64,000 nucleotides of DNA from Thermincola carboxydiphila (GCA_016841325.1 JAENZJ010000001.1:328111-392110); one strand, 5' to 3'. Positions 7,873-18,300 are shown, counted from the first letter of the stretch. Program-made: numbers and translations. The notes: generated by a model not told the origin, from the sequence alone.

Positions 7873-8463
7873 ATGGTGAAAAGCTCCGAAATAGCTGTCC
7901 CCAGGCGGGTGTACCACTGGATAAACCTGGTCAGCATGGCTGTCCTGGCTGTTTCCGGATGGTATGTCCACAAACCCTTTGCACCTGACCTGATGGGCCT
8001 GATGCGTTATGCACACCTGACGGCGGCCTATATTTTCAGCATTAACCTTGTTCTTCGGGTATATTACGCCTTTGGGAAAAACGGGGACTGGAGAAAATAC
8101 CTGAAACCACAGATAAACAGGAAAATGCTCAGGCTGACCTTCCGTCACTACCTGCTTTATGAACACCTGCCGGAAGGAGACCATTACCGGATCCTGCAGA
8201 ATGCGTCTTACCTGGTTATAGTAATTCTGCTTTTTGTCCAGATTATAACCGGGGTCCTGCTCATTGAAGCTGAAGGGAGCCTGCCGACACAGGTAATCAC
8301 CCTTTTGGGCGGTATTAATGCAGTAAGGCAGGGCCATTTATTTCTGACATGGGTTTTTGCGGCTTTTACGGTTATTCATGTTTACATGGCCTTTACCGAA
8401 GACTTCCCCAAAGTGAAGTTGATTTTCCTGGGCATGGCTGATGAAAAATATTCCGGACAATAA
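7873..8463 (+). CDS. hyaC: Hydrogenase cytochrome b subunit
   Basis: 196-aa integral membrane protein of the HyaC/HupC cytochrome b561-like family, passing electrons from the small subunit to the quinone pool. Four helices with candidate haem histidines (YHWINL near the N-terminus, RYAHLT, RQGHLFLTW, TVIHVYMAF). It begins 9 bp after the large-subunit stop, clearly in the same operon. A menaquinone-linked respiratory role is inferred. Confidence 0.9.
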   Translation: MVKSSEIAVPRRVYHWINLVSMAVLAVSGWYVHKPFAPDLMGLMRYAHLTAAYIFSINLVLRVYYAFGKNGDWRKYLKPQINRKMLRLTFRHYLLYEHLPEGDHYRILQNASYLVIVILLFVQIITGVLLIEAEGSLPTQVITLLGGINAVRQGHLFLTWVFAAFTVIHVYMAFTEDFPKVKLIFLGMADEKYSGQ

Positions 8464-8485
8464 ATTGTAAAGCAGGTGAGTATGG

Positions 8486-8992
8486 ATGGCAGTGAAAAAC
8501 AAGGTTTTGGTCCTGGGAGTCGGGAACTCCATATTAAGTGATGAAGGCCTGGGGGTGCACCTGGCCAAGAGGCTCCAGGGGGAAGAATTTCCCGATAATG
8601 TGGAGATTATGGATGGCGGGACCCGGGGCCTGGAACTCCTTTCATATATGGATGATGTGGCCAAACTCATTATCATTGACTGTGTGAAGGCAGGAGCTGA
8701 GCCGGGAAGTATTTTCCGGTTTGAGCCGGATAAAGTGGATGTTATTCCAAGGGAATATAAAATCTCATTTCATGACCTGGGAATTTATGATTTTATCCAG
8801 CTGGCCACACTGCTGGAAACTCTTCCGCCAACCGTAATTTTCGGCATGGAGCCGAAGGAAATCGACTGGGGCGAGGAACTGTCAGCGCCTGTAACGGCAA
8901 AAATGGACAAACTGAAGGCCCTGGTTACGGATGAAATTGTTTTAAGTCTTAAAGAAATCGGGGCTGAGCCCTGTAAAGAATTGATTAACTGA
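8486..8992 (+). CDS. hyaD: Hydrogenase maturation endopeptidase
   Basis: HyaD/HupD/HycI family, 168 aa. It cleaves the C-terminal extension of the large subunit after Ni insertion. Visible family motifs: LGVGNSILSDEGLGVH (metal-binding Glu/Asp), DGGTRGLEL and the HDLG region. AGCAGGTGAG precedes the ATG at 8486. It shares the operon with its presumed substrate. Confidence 0.92.
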   Translation: MAVKNKVLVLGVGNSILSDEGLGVHLAKRLQGEEFPDNVEIMDGGTRGLELLSYMDDVAKLIIIDCVKAGAEPGSIFRFEPDKVDVIPREYKISFHDLGIYDFIQLATLLETLPPTVIFGMEPKEIDWGEELSAPVTAKMDKLKALVTDEIVLSLKEIGAEPCKELIN

Positions 8993-9008
8993 ATGGAGGT
9001 CGGGTCAT

Positions 9009-9797
9009 ATGTTTGCCTTTTCTCTGGGATTTCTAATAGTTGCAGTTTTTGCAGCTATCCTGGTTTTTGGTGCAAGTGTTAAAATCGTTAATGAGTGGGA
9101 ACGCCTGCCTGTTCTCACACTGGGTAAATACCGGGGCCTGAAAGGCCCCGGTCTGATAGTGCTGATTCCCTTCATCCAGACAATAGCCAACCGGATTGAC
9201 CTCAGGGTGATGACCAGCAAGTTTCTGTCAGAGACTACCCTGACTAAGGATGGTGTGGCGGTGACGGTTGATGCGGTATTTTTCTGGCGTGTTACCGACC
9301 CTGAAAAAGCAACCCTGGAGGTTAATAACTACCGGCAGGCAGTGGAACTGGCGGCCCAGACCACACTGAGGGAAGTTATCGGCAGGATGAACCTGGCCCA
9401 TATTCTTTCCCACCTTGAAGAACTTGACCTGACTTTGAAAGAAATTATCGGGCGTAAGGTGATGCAGTGGGGTGTTGAGGCTCAGGCAGTTGAAATCAGA
9501 GATGTCCAGATTCCGGGGGAACTCCAGGAGGTTATGTCACGTGCGGCCCAGGCGGAAAGAGAAATGCAGGCCCGTATTACATATGGTGAAGCCGAAATTG
9601 AAGCCGCCAAAAAATTCGTGGCAGCATCTGAAATATATGAAACAAGGGAGAATGCACTTCAGCTTCGGGCGATGTCAATTATGTATGAGACCATCAAGAG
9701 TGACCAGAATACAGTGATAATCACTCCTTCAAGTATGGTAGACACCTTAAATCCTGCTTACCTGGCAGCGGTGTGGAATAAGCCGGACAAGGAATAA
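9009..9797 (+). CDS. Stomatin-like SPFH/Band 7 membrane protein
   Basis: 262 aa: one N-terminal membrane helix (about 3-23) followed by an SPFH/Band 7 domain (NEWERLPVLTLGKYRG, GPGLIVLIPFIQ) and a C-terminal Ala/Glu-rich coiled coil. Family members form oligomeric membrane microdomains and often scaffold membrane enzymes. Only 16 bp separate it from the hydrogenase protease gene, so it is likely cotranscribed. No NfeD partner is adjacent, which is unusual for prokaryotic stomatins. A hydrogenase-related scaffolding role is only a guess. Confidence 0.88.
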   Translation: MFAFSLGFLIVAVFAAILVFGASVKIVNEWERLPVLTLGKYRGLKGPGLIVLIPFIQTIANRIDLRVMTSKFLSETTLTKDGVAVTVDAVFFWRVTDPEKATLEVNNYRQAVELAAQTTLREVIGRMNLAHILSHLEELDLTLKEIIGRKVMQWGVEAQAVEIRDVQIPGELQEVMSRAAQAEREMQARITYGEAEIEAAKKFVAASEIYETRENALQLRAMSIMYETIKSDQNTVIITPSSMVDTLNPAYLAAVWNKPDKE

Positions 9798-9955
9798 CCG
9801 GATGTGGACAGGTGTATAAGAAGCAATAGGGTAATAAGTAAGATTTGTGGTACGAAAAATGGTAACTGAATAATCGGAAGCAGATGAATTCCTCCAGGGC
9901 AGGACGGACAATAATAAGGAGAGGTTAAAATCTTGTATCACTGGAGGTGAAAGAA

Positions 9956-10126
9956 GTGTCTGATAGGGGAACCAATAATTCTCCCAACACAAGGAACCCG
10001 GAACGGCCTCCGGGAAAACCGTCGAGACTGGACCAGTTTGCCGACGACCTCTTTGACGGTGATGATGAAGCTAAGGAAAAACTTGATGTAACTTCACGCA
10101 TGGAAAAAGAGAAATGGCTGGATTAG
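9956..10126 (+). CDS. Small acidic protein of unknown function, 56 aa
   Basis: Not recognised. GTG start with an almost ideal GGAGGTGA five bases upstream, and a terminator directly after the stop, so it is very probably translated. The product is hydrophilic and charged, begins MSDRGTNNSPN, has an acidic middle (FADDLFDGDDEAKE) and ends MEKEKWLD. No membrane helix or cysteine. It is the last gene before the terminator of the hydrogenase region. Confidence 0.7.
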   Translation: MSDRGTNNSPNTRNPERPPGKPSRLDQFADDLFDGDDEAKEKLDVTSRMEKEKWLD

Positions 10127-10152
10127 TGCTGATGGTAATGGGAAAAGAAATC

Positions 10153-10182
10153 AAAAACCCGGAATGATTTCCGGGTTTTTTA
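10153..10182 (+). terminator. Terminator closing the hydrogenase region
   Basis: AACCCGGAA and TTCCGGGTT form a tight stem with a 3-base loop followed by TTTTTAATTCTT. It lies 27 bp after the 56-aa gene and faces the convergent DUF2062 gene; an A-run on the other side may let it work in both directions. Confidence 0.88.
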
Positions 10183-10202
10183 ATTCTTAGTATCTGCCAG
10201 GG

Positions 10203-10775
10203 TTATGCCTGGCCTCTGGCCGCACAGGCCTGCCGTTTTTCGGCCTTTTTCTTTTTAAGGTTCCGCAGTGTGCGGGGGTTCTTGACGGAACAGGCGGAAG
10301 CAAAACCCTCGAACTTCTTAAACCTGACCAGTTTAATCTTTTTTCCTCCAAATACTCTTCCGGCATTTTTATAAATTAACAGAAAAATTAAATACGATGC
10401 CGCTGCAGCCAGTGAGGCATTAATGACGCTCCCCAGCAAATAAGCAGGTCCCGTATGGCTAAAAAAGTCGATGACCTTTTCCCAGAATGTCAGGTCATAT
10501 TCAAAATCCTGAGGAGGCTTTTCACCTGAAACAATGAAAAGGGTCCCTGTCTTGTAATTTAAGACATAAAGCAGTGGAGAAACATATGTCATCAGCAGAG
10601 CAGGTATGGTTGTGGCAAGAATATTTAATTTCAGCAGTTTGGCCAGAATTAGCCCAAGCGGCAGGTTCATACCGGGAAGCGGCAACAGCGCCAGGGCAAA
10701 ACCCAGGGCGATACTTTTGGCCAGCTTGTGAGGATTGTCTTTAATATTGAACAACTTTATCAACTTGCTTTTCAC
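10203..10775 (-). CDS. DUF2062 membrane protein
   Basis: 190 aa. The pattern LALGFALALLPLPGMNLPLG-like N-terminal helix, a central loop and a second hydrophobic pair match DUF2062, small inner-membrane proteins of unknown function. The C-terminus is strongly basic (KKKKAEKR). The GTG at 10775 has only a distant GGAGAGG (about 17 bases), so the start is uncertain. Transcribed alone, convergent to the hydrogenase region. Confidence 0.75.
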   Translation of the reverse strand: MKSKLIKLFNIKDNPHKLAKSIALGFALALLPLPGMNLPLGLILAKLLKLNILATTIPALLMTYVSPLLYVLNYKTGTLFIVSGEKPPQDFEYDLTFWEKVIDFFSHTGPAYLLGSVINASLAAAASYLIFLLIYKNAGRVFGGKKIKLVRFKKFEGFASACSVKNPRTLRNLKKKKAEKRQACAARGQA

Positions 10776-11066
10776 TTTGTTATAAATTTTTTACCTCTCC
10801 TTCTCCGAACATTGTAAGAAACCTGACTTATCGATTTTCGCCAATACTTATTGATTTCCAAGCAGTATATGTCACTCAGAATGCATGTTAATATTATATT
10901 TCTTTTAATACTTGCTAATATTATATAATATCCTGGTACTTGCTGTACAGGTTAAGTTTCAAATGGGGCCTGATTTGGAAGATTTATATAAAAAATGTAT
11001 TCATAAAAAAGGAAAAAAACAAAACACACCGAAATAACTTACTATTGCTGAAAGGAGGGATAATGT

Positions 11067-11582
11067 TTGAGAAAAGTACTGGTATTATTGTTGGGGATAC
11101 TTGTACTCCTGACTGCCGGATGCGGCGGCAGCAAGAGCACATTTGCCCCGGATTCCCCTGAGGGGGTGGCACAGGCTTATTATCAGGCCCTTCAGGATGG
11201 CAAGCCTGATGTGGCCTATGGATACCTCAAGGACTGGTCTTTGAGTAAAGAGGATTATGTTAAAGAGAAAAAAAGCAATGGCATGATGTTTAAAAGCTTC
11301 ACTGTGCAAAAGGGTGAAGTGGTTGGTAAGGCTGCCAATGTCCCGGTCAAATTTGAAACAGGTGTCTCCAGCATGCCTGAGATTAACATGATGATCACTC
11401 TGGAAAAAGATCAGAACGACTGGAAGATTACCAGCCTGGGCATGGAAGGCATGAGCGGTCATGGAGCCGAAGGCCCTGCTTCAGGGATGCCCCCAGCTGG
11501 CGGAATGGGCGGAGTAGACGGAACGGTTTACGGTTCACCCAACCCGCACGGCCCTGGCGGAAGTATTCCTCTCGACCAGTAG
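11067..11582 (+). CDS. Lipoprotein with DUF4878-like domain
   Basis: 171 aa with a lipoprotein signal peptide (lipobox LTAGC, Cys19), so it is anchored on the outer face of the membrane. The following SPEGVAQAYYQALQDGKPDVAYGYL resembles DUF4878/NTF2-like lipoproteins. The C-terminus is rich in Gly, Pro and Met. TTG start, with AAAGGAGGGATAATG-type ribosome-binding site (GGAGGG about 12 bases upstream). Function unknown. Confidence 0.75.
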   Translation: MRKVLVLLLGILVLLTAGCGGSKSTFAPDSPEGVAQAYYQALQDGKPDVAYGYLKDWSLSKEDYVKEKKSNGMMFKSFTVQKGEVVGKAANVPVKFETGVSSMPEINMMITLEKDQNDWKITSLGMEGMSGHGAEGPASGMPPAGGMGGVDGTVYGSPNPHGPGGSIPLDQ

Positions 11583-11594
11583 AATTACATAAGG

Positions 11595-11620
11595 AGCGCC
11601 CTTGGGGGCGCTTTTGCTTT
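11595..11620 (+). terminator. Terminator after the lipoprotein
   Basis: AGCGCCC-TTGG-GGGCGCT stem followed by TTTGCTTT, 12 bp beyond the stop. Confidence 0.85.
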
Positions 11621-11660
11621 AGACTCAGGCTGCTGAAAAATAATTATTGGAGTGGTGATT

Positions 11661-12878
11661 TTGCACAGCGATAAACCTGCAGGTCAGGGGAAGATATGGA
11701 CCAGGCCTTTTGTCCTGGTAATATTAGTCAATTTTCTAATGTTTACCTCAATGTATATCCTGCTGCCAACCCTCCCTGTCTACGCTCAATCTATCGGAGG
11801 CAGTGAAACGGTTGCAGGGATGATTGTAGGCCTGTTTACCTTTGCCGCTGTTCTGGTGCGGCCGTTTTCCGGCAACCTCCTGGACAGCAGGGGGAGAAAG
11901 ACAGTCCTGCTGGCAGGTATTTTGATTTTTCTTGTTTCCGCTGCCGGTTATACCTGGGCCTATCTGGTATGGATGCTCCTTGCCCTGAGAGTGGTCCACG
12001 GGCTGGGCTGGGGGGCTACCACAACTGCTGCAGGGACAGTGGCCTCTGATGTGATTCCGGCTGCCCGGCGGGGAGAGGGGATGGGTTATTACGGGATCTC
12101 ATCTACCATAGCCATGTCAGTCGGTCCCGCGCTGGGGCTGGCGATAATCGCCCACTACTCTTTTGAATGGCTGTTTCTGATTTCGGTTCTCTTTGCCGCT
12201 GCCGGCCTGATATGCGGGCTTTTTATCAATTATGAAGGTATTGCCGGTAAATCAGTTGAGGTTAGTGCCAACAAGTCCGGGGGAAATAAACCGAAGGGTG
12301 TAATTATTGAGAAGAGTTCTATTGCCCCTTCACTGGTGCTGTTTTTTACTGCTGTGACTTATGGTGGAATTGTAACTTTTCTGAAACCCTATGCAGATTT
12401 CCGGGGAATTGAAAACATTGGCCCCTTTTTTACGGTATATGCCCTGGTATTGCTGTTCAGCAGGCCTGTGATGGGCAGAATGGCTGACAGGTACGGAGCC
12501 GGTCCGCTCCTGATCCCGGGAATCCTGATGGTTGCGGCGGCCCTGTTTACACTTATGAACGCATCTGCCCTGGTTATCTTTTTGCTGGCAGCGGTACTGT
12601 ATGGACTGGGTTTTGGTGCGGTACAGCCGGTACTCAATGCCCTGGTAATCTCACTGGCTCCCCCTGAACGCAGGGGTGCTGCCAATGCCACGTTTTTCTC
12701 GGCAATGGACCTGGGAATCGGACTGGGGGCTGTTATCCTGGGGGCTATATCGGAACGCGTTGGCTACTCGATGATGTACGGGAGTTCCATATTGTTTGCC
12801 TTACTGGCCCTGGTAATTTATTTTGCTGTGCTCAGGCCCAGGCTGGCCGAGGGAAAGGTAAGAGGGGAAAACAGGTAA
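11661..12878 (+). CDS. MFS transporter
   Basis: About 405-aa, 12-helix major facilitator transporter. The signature NLLDSRGRKTVLLAG (D-x-R-G-R-K) lies after helix 2 and a second copy GRMADRYG follows helix 8; RVVHGLGWGAT is typical of multidrug-efflux-like members. I take the TTG at 11661 because GGAG (11649-11652) is 8 bases upstream; GTG at 11652 would overlap it. Substrate unknown. Followed by the tRNA promoter. Confidence 0.85.
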   Translation: MHSDKPAGQGKIWTRPFVLVILVNFLMFTSMYILLPTLPVYAQSIGGSETVAGMIVGLFTFAAVLVRPFSGNLLDSRGRKTVLLAGILIFLVSAAGYTWAYLVWMLLALRVVHGLGWGATTTAAGTVASDVIPAARRGEGMGYYGISSTIAMSVGPALGLAIIAHYSFEWLFLISVLFAAAGLICGLFINYEGIAGKSVEVSANKSGGNKPKGVIIEKSSIAPSLVLFFTAVTYGGIVTFLKPYADFRGIENIGPFFTVYALVLLFSRPVMGRMADRYGAGPLLIPGILMVAAALFTLMNASALVIFLLAAVLYGLGFGAVQPVLNALVISLAPPERRGAANATFFSAMDLGIGLGAVILGAISERVGYSMMYGSSILFALLALVIYFAVLRPRLAEGKVRGENR

Positions 12879-12917
12879 TTTTGCCATAAAGATTCCTGAA
12901 AAAAGTGCAAAAAGTTT

Positions 12918-12946
12918 TTGACAAGTCAGAGGTTTCTTGTTAAAAT
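12918..12946 (+). promoter_or_regulatory. Sigma-A promoter of tRNA-Ala
   Basis: TTGACA (12918-12923), 17-bp spacer, TAAAAT (12941-12946). The start point would fall near 12953, about 23 bp before the tRNA. Confidence 0.85.
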
Positions 12947-12975
12947 AATAAATGCGTTGAAACAATTTGATATGT

Positions 12976-13052
<77 letters not shown>

Positions 13053-13059
13053 TGAAATT

Positions 13060-13084
13060 AACACACCTGTCTGGGTGTGTTTTC
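13060..13084 (+). terminator. Terminator after tRNA-Ala
   Basis: AACACACC-TGTCTG-GGTGTGTT followed by TTCTGTTT, 8 bp past the tRNA. It lies inside the island, so it was presumably brought in by it. Confidence 0.8.
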
Positions 13085-13209
13085 TGTTTATAGGATGTTG
13101 TATTTGGGTATCTTACATGTTTTTCCCGCACCCCTGTTGAGGAAGCTAATTTCGGAAAACTGCGATACTAATCAAAGTCCCCGAACTTGTCGTTTCATTG
13201 GGTATTTAT

Positions 13210-13258
13210 GAAGGGCGCCGGTAAGTTTCAGCAGAGCTGAAACTTACCGGCGCCCTTC
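13210..13258. repeat. Perfect 23-bp palindrome with 3-base loop
   Basis: Arms 13210-13232 (begins GAAGGGCGCCGG) and 13236-13258 are fully complementary around AGA. No T-run follows. It sits in the 400-bp gap between the tRNA terminator and the SLH gene, inside the island edge. The gap otherwise holds only AT-rich sequence with several AATATT motifs. It could be a transposon-related palindrome or a strong RNA hairpin. Confidence 0.85.
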
Positions 13259-13456
13259 GACTTCTGAATTTTGCCAGACAAGTCGATTTATTGTCTTTAA
13301 GTCCAAGAAATATTTCTATATTTTTGAAATATTAACCATTTTATAGCAGGAAAAACAGCAATATTTGTCGAATATTAATTGTGACTAATGAATATTTTTC
13401 CAGATAGACTGTCAGCTAAGGATGGCTGAAAACCTAAAATTGCTGAGGTGGTATTG

Positions 13457-15373
13457 ATGATTTATCATTTTATAATTAACCGGATTAGCACCCTTAGAAG
13501 AATTGGTCTCATTTCAGCCATTATATTGTTTGCAGGTCTGCTCGCTTTTTTGCCGGCAGACCCCGCATATGCCGCAACCCTCACTGTCACCAATACAAAC
13601 GACAGCGGACCCGGTTCTCTAAGGCAAGCGATGATAGACGCCGGCACAGGAGACACGATCACTTTCGGCGTTACAGGCATAATCACGCTTAACAGTCAAT
13701 TACCAGCTATCAACAAGAACCTCGCCATTGAGGGTCCCGGCGAAGGGAATCTGACCATTGATGGGCAAAACCTTTATCGCATTTTCAGGGTGGACGGCGG
13801 GAACGTAGTAATTAACGGCCTCACAATCATCCGCGGCAAGGCTGTAGGATATCCTGGTTCCAATGGCAATAATGGTCCTTCCGGCCCCGGCGGTGGCGGC
13901 GGCGGTGGCGGCGCCGGTGTTGGCGGTGGCTTGTTGGTGACAGGTGGCTCAGTGACCATTGATCACGTTACCTTTAGCAACAACAACGCCACTGGAGGCG
14001 CAGGCGGCCACGGCGGGTTCAGTGTGTTTGGCAACACTACCGGTTCCGGCGGTAACGGAGGCGGTGATTATGATAACAACGGTGGCGGTCTCGGCGGCAT
14101 TACCAATACAGAAGGCGGAGACGCCACAAGTGATTTTGCCGGCGGAGGAGGTGGCGGTGGCGGAACATATGATCAAACATGGGGCGGCTCAGGCGGCCTC
14201 TTCGGTGGTAGTGGCGGCTGGGGAGGCGGACAAGCCTTTGTTCCCTATGGCGGCCACGGCGGTAACGGCGGCCCCGGCTCCGGCGGAGCTAACTTTAATG
14301 GTCAGGGCCCATTGACCGTAACCAACAGCACCTTTTCCTCTCACAGCGCAGTTGGTGGCAGCGGAGGTCTTGGTGGTGGCAGCAGCAGCGGCGAAAGCAT
14401 GGATTCCGGCCTCCCCGGAAACACCGGTCCCGGTTATGGTGGGGCAATTACCAATTACAACGGGACGGTAACAGTCTCGGACAGTATTTTCTCCGGTAAC
14501 CAGGGACAAGTCGAAGCAACTGCCATTTATAATATGAATCTTGTACCGCTTTTTAATGGGATCATGAATACATCTAACGACACCTTTGGTCCAAATGACA
14601 GTACATACGGCGTTTGTGCTATAACCGGATTTTCCCCGCAATACGGAGTTCCGGGAAGCACGGTGACTATCACAGGCCGGGGCTTCACCGGCGTAACCAA
14701 TGTTTCGGTTAACGGAGTTGCGGCAAGCAGTTTCACAGTGAATTCCGATACTCAAATTACTGCTGTAGTCGGTAATATCTCACAAAGCGGGAACATTTAC
14801 ATTACTGCTCCGCACGGGAACGCATCCAAATCTACATTCTTCCTGCTTGGTAATGTTAATTCCGGGCAATCAACGGTTACGACAAGTAAGTCACCTGTAA
14901 CGGCTGACGGTATTGACAGTTCCATTATTACGGTAACGCTCAAAGACGCAAATGGTTTTCCTGTAAGCGGCAAGACGGTATCGCTAGCACAGGGAAGCGG
15001 CAGTTCAAATATCACGGCGGTCAACGCCGTCACCGATGTGAATGGTACCGCTGCCTTCACCGTGAAGAGCACCAAAGCGGAAACGGTGACCTACACTGCC
15101 ACTGACACGACTGACGGCATATCGGTGACTCAGACTGCACAGGTCATTTATATAGCAGAACAGGTTAATGCGGTACACTCAACTGTAATGGCCGGTAAGT
15201 CACCTGTAACGGCTGACAATACCGACAGCTCGACTATCACAGTAACACTGAAAGACATTTATGATAACCCGGTCAGCGGCAAGACGGTAACTTTGACGCA
15301 AGGAAGCGGGAGTTCAAGTATAACAACGGTCAACGCCGTCACTGATGTGAATGGCGCGCCGCCTTCACCGTGA
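13457..15373 (+). CDS. Giant S-layer-type surface protein, N-terminal part (frameshifted)
   Basis: Secreted cell-surface protein, first of two frames of one broken gene. ATG at 13457 has GAGGTG six bases upstream; GTG at 13448 does not. Signal peptide about 1-39 (ends PAYA). Then a beta-helix-type N-terminal repeat region starting [17 protein letters not shown], with STVTI-like rungs interrupted by Gly-rich loops (about 140-320); an IPT/TIG domain ([19 protein letters not shown]); then Big_1/invasin-type Ig repeats ([17 protein letters not shown]). Within the third repeat the frame is lost at about 15352-15361: the parallel repeat reads [13 protein letters not shown] but here one G appears missing in GGCGCGCCGCC, giving a premature stop. 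Either a real mutation or a sequence error. Confidence 0.8.
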   Translation: MIYHFIINRISTLRRIGLISAIILFAGLLAFLPADPAYAATLTVTNTNDSGPGSLRQAMIDAGTGDTITFGVTGIITLNSQLPAINKNLAIEGPGEGNLTIDGQNLYRIFRVDGGNVVINGLTIIRGKAVGYPGSNGNNGPSGPGGGGGGGGAGVGGGLLVTGGSVTIDHVTFSNNNATGGAGGHGGFSVFGNTTGSGGNGGGDYDNNGGGLGGITNTEGGDATSDFAGGGGGGGGTYDQTWGGSGGLFGGSGGWGGGQAFVPYGGHGGNGGPGSGGANFNGQGPLTVTNSTFSSHSAVGGSGGLGGGSSSGESMDSGLPGNTGPGYGGAITNYNGTVTVSDSIFSGNQGQVEATAIYNMNLVPLFNGIMNTSNDTFGPNDSTYGVCAITGFSPQYGVPGSTVTITGRGFTGVTNVSVNGVAASSFTVNSDTQITAVVGNISQSGNIYITAPHGNASKSTFFLLGNVNSGQSTVTTSKSPVTADGIDSSIITVTLKDANGFPVSGKTVSLAQGSGSSNITAVNAVTDVNGTAAFTVKSTKAETVTYTATDTTDGISVTQTAQVIYIAEQVNAVHSTVMAGKSPVTADNTDSSTITVTLKDIYDNPVSGKTVTLTQGSGSSSITTVNAVTDVNGAPPSP

Positions 15374-18300
15374 AGAGCACCAAAGCTGAAACTGTGACTT
15401 ACACTGCCTCCTCGGACGGGGTTACGATTACCCAGACTGCCCAGGTGACATTCGAAGCCGGGACGATGGAAAGTCTGAAGGTGAGTGCTGCAGTAACACA
15501 GACGGCGGGAGTACCATTCGATGTGACGGTTACTGCCCAGGATCATTATGGAAATATAGTCACAAACTACACCGGAACGGTACACCTGAGCACAAATAAC
15601 GGTAATAGCCCCGGAGGCACTGCTCTCTCCCTGCCCCAGGATTACACCTTTACATTAGCAGATGGCGGAACCTACACCTTCAGCAGCGGGGTGACCCTAT
15701 ACAACGCGGGGGCATCGTCTCTGACGGTTACCGACACAGTATACAACACCGTTACCGGGACGATAGGAAACATCACCGTCAACGCCGGAACTGTCAGCGC
15801 AGATCAGTCAACGGTAACGGCCAGCAAGTCAACTGTAACGGCAGATGATAATGATAATTCAATTATTACAGTTATATTAAGAGACATTTATGGCAATCTG
15901 GTCAGCGGAAAAACGGTAACCCTGTCTCAGGGCAGCGGGAGTTCGGAAATATCAACATCCAGTGCTGTTTCGGGCACAGATGGTACCGTCACTTATGCCG
16001 TAAATACTACCATAGCGGAAAGTGTGACCTATACGGCCGCAGCGGATGGTGTAACTTTAACCCAGACCGCCGGGGTTACATTCACACCAGGGAAACTGGA
16101 AGGCTTTAAAATCAGTGTCATGGGTACACAGACGGCGGGAGTTCCTTTTAGTGTGACAGTGACTGCCCGGGACCGTTTTGGAAACACCAATACGGACTAT
16201 ACCGGAACGGTAAGCCTGAGCACTGATAACGGGAACAGTCCCGGGGGTGAGGCTCCATCCCTGCCCCAGAATTACGCCTTTACCGCAGAAGATGCCGGAA
16301 CCCACACCTTCAGCGGACTGACCCTTTTCAATGCGGACATATCATCACTAACGGTCACCGACACAGTGTACAACACCATCTACGGGACAAAGGGAAACAT
16401 CACGGTTAACCCCGGCCCAGTCAACCCAGGTCTGTCAACAGTTACGGCCGGCAAGTCAACTGTAACAGCCAACAACACCGATAGTTCGACCATCACTGTA
16501 ATACTAAAAGACGCTTATGACAATCCCATCGCCGGCAAGCCGGTAAATCTGACGAAAGAGGATACAATAATGGCTACCGCCACTTCAGATACAGCCGGCA
16601 CCGTCACCTTTACCGTGAAAAGCACAAAGGCTGAAGAGGTGTCTTACACGGCCATGGCAGACGGGGTTACAATAACCCAGGATGCGACGGTTACCTTTAC
16701 AGCCGGACCGGTAGATGCGGCGAAGTCAACTGTAGTGGCCGGTAAGTCACCTGTAGCTGCCGACGGAATCGATAGTTCAACCATTACAGTAACCTTGAAA
16801 GACGCTTATGAAAATCCCGTCAGCGGGAAGACGGTGATCCTGGCGGGGAGCGGGAATTCGCAGATATCACCTGCCAATACCATGTCGGCTGCGGATGGCA
16901 CTGTTACCTTCACTGTGCGAAATACTACGGCGGAAATGGTGACTTATACAGTAACGGCAGACGGGATAACGGTAGCCCATGTTGCCCGGATTAACTTCAC
17001 GCCGCCTCACACCGTCAGCGTCGCGGCCAATCCCCCCGCCGGCGGCACAGTGTCAGGCGGCGGTATATACGGGGAGGGAGTATCTGTTACGGTAACGGCT
17101 GCCGTAAACAGCGGTTATATATTCGTGAACTGGACCGAAGGGACGATAGTGGTCAGCAACAACGCGACCTATACCTTAATTCTTGGTACAGCAGACAGGA
17201 CATTGGCAGCTAATTTTTCATTGATACATTCCTCAGGCGGCGGACAAACCACAAACCCGCCGAAACCGGAAGTAGATTCCAATGGAAATGTGGCCATATC
17301 CGTGTCCCCCACTCTGGACATAAGCACCGGCACAGCGTCCACTGAAGTGAACGAAACAGTCCTGATAGATGCCTTCGAAAAGGCTGCGGTAAACCAGGAA
17401 GGAGTCAAGACGGTCGCCATCGATATCCCCAAAGTCAAAGGCGCAACAACCTATACTCCAACCCTGCCCGCAAACTTTTTGACTTCAGGAGATGTAACAA
17501 AAAAGATTGAAATAAATACCGACATAGCATCAGTATCAGTTCCGGGAAATATGCTGCAGGCTGCAGACGCAGCCGGAGCGGAAAAGGTCTCCCTGACAAT
17601 AGCTCTCGGTGACAAGAGCAAGCTTCCGAAGGATATCAGGGAGCAACTGGGTAACAGGCCGGTAACCGAACTCAGCCTGAAAATCGACGGCCAATCAACC
17701 TTCTGGAGCAACAACAGCGCGCCGGTAAAAGTAAGTATACCCTATACTCCGACGGCGGATGAACTGAAAGACCATGAGCACATTACAGTATGGTACATTG
17801 ACGGCACCGGCAAGGTGGAATCAGTTCCCAGCGGCAGATATGACCCATCAACCGGAAAGGTGACCTTCACCACCACCCACTTCAGCAAATATGCGGTTGC
17901 TTTTGTGCAGAAATTCTTTTCAGACATAAGTAGATACGGTTGGGCAAAGAAGCAGATAGAGGTGATGGCCTCCAAGGGAATTATCAACGGAGCCTCAAAG
18001 GACACCTTTGCCCCTGCGGCAAATATAACCAGAGCCGATTACCTTATACTGCTGGTAAAGACCCTGGGACTTACGGCAGACTTCGATAGCAACTTTGACG
18101 ATGTGAAGCCAGGCACCTATTATTATGAAGCAGCAGGTATAGCCAAAAAGCTGGGTATTGCCGCAGGCAGTGAGAATAACCGGTTCAACCCGCAGGAAAA
18201 CATATCAAGACAGGATATGATGGTACTGACAGCCAGGGCTTTGGAGAAGTTTAAATCCCTCAAAGATACAGATAATGCTACTGTATTAAATAAGTTCAGC

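Noticed and set aside
13300..13456. c-di-GMP or other riboswitch in the SLH gene leader
   Set aside because: AGCTAAGGATGGCTG looked suggestive, but the conserved GEMM core boxes are not present.
15370..15373. Second half of the SLH protein as an independent gene
   Set aside because: The GTG lies inside a conserved repeat and has no ribosome-binding site; both halves match parts of one repeat, so it is a frameshifted single gene.
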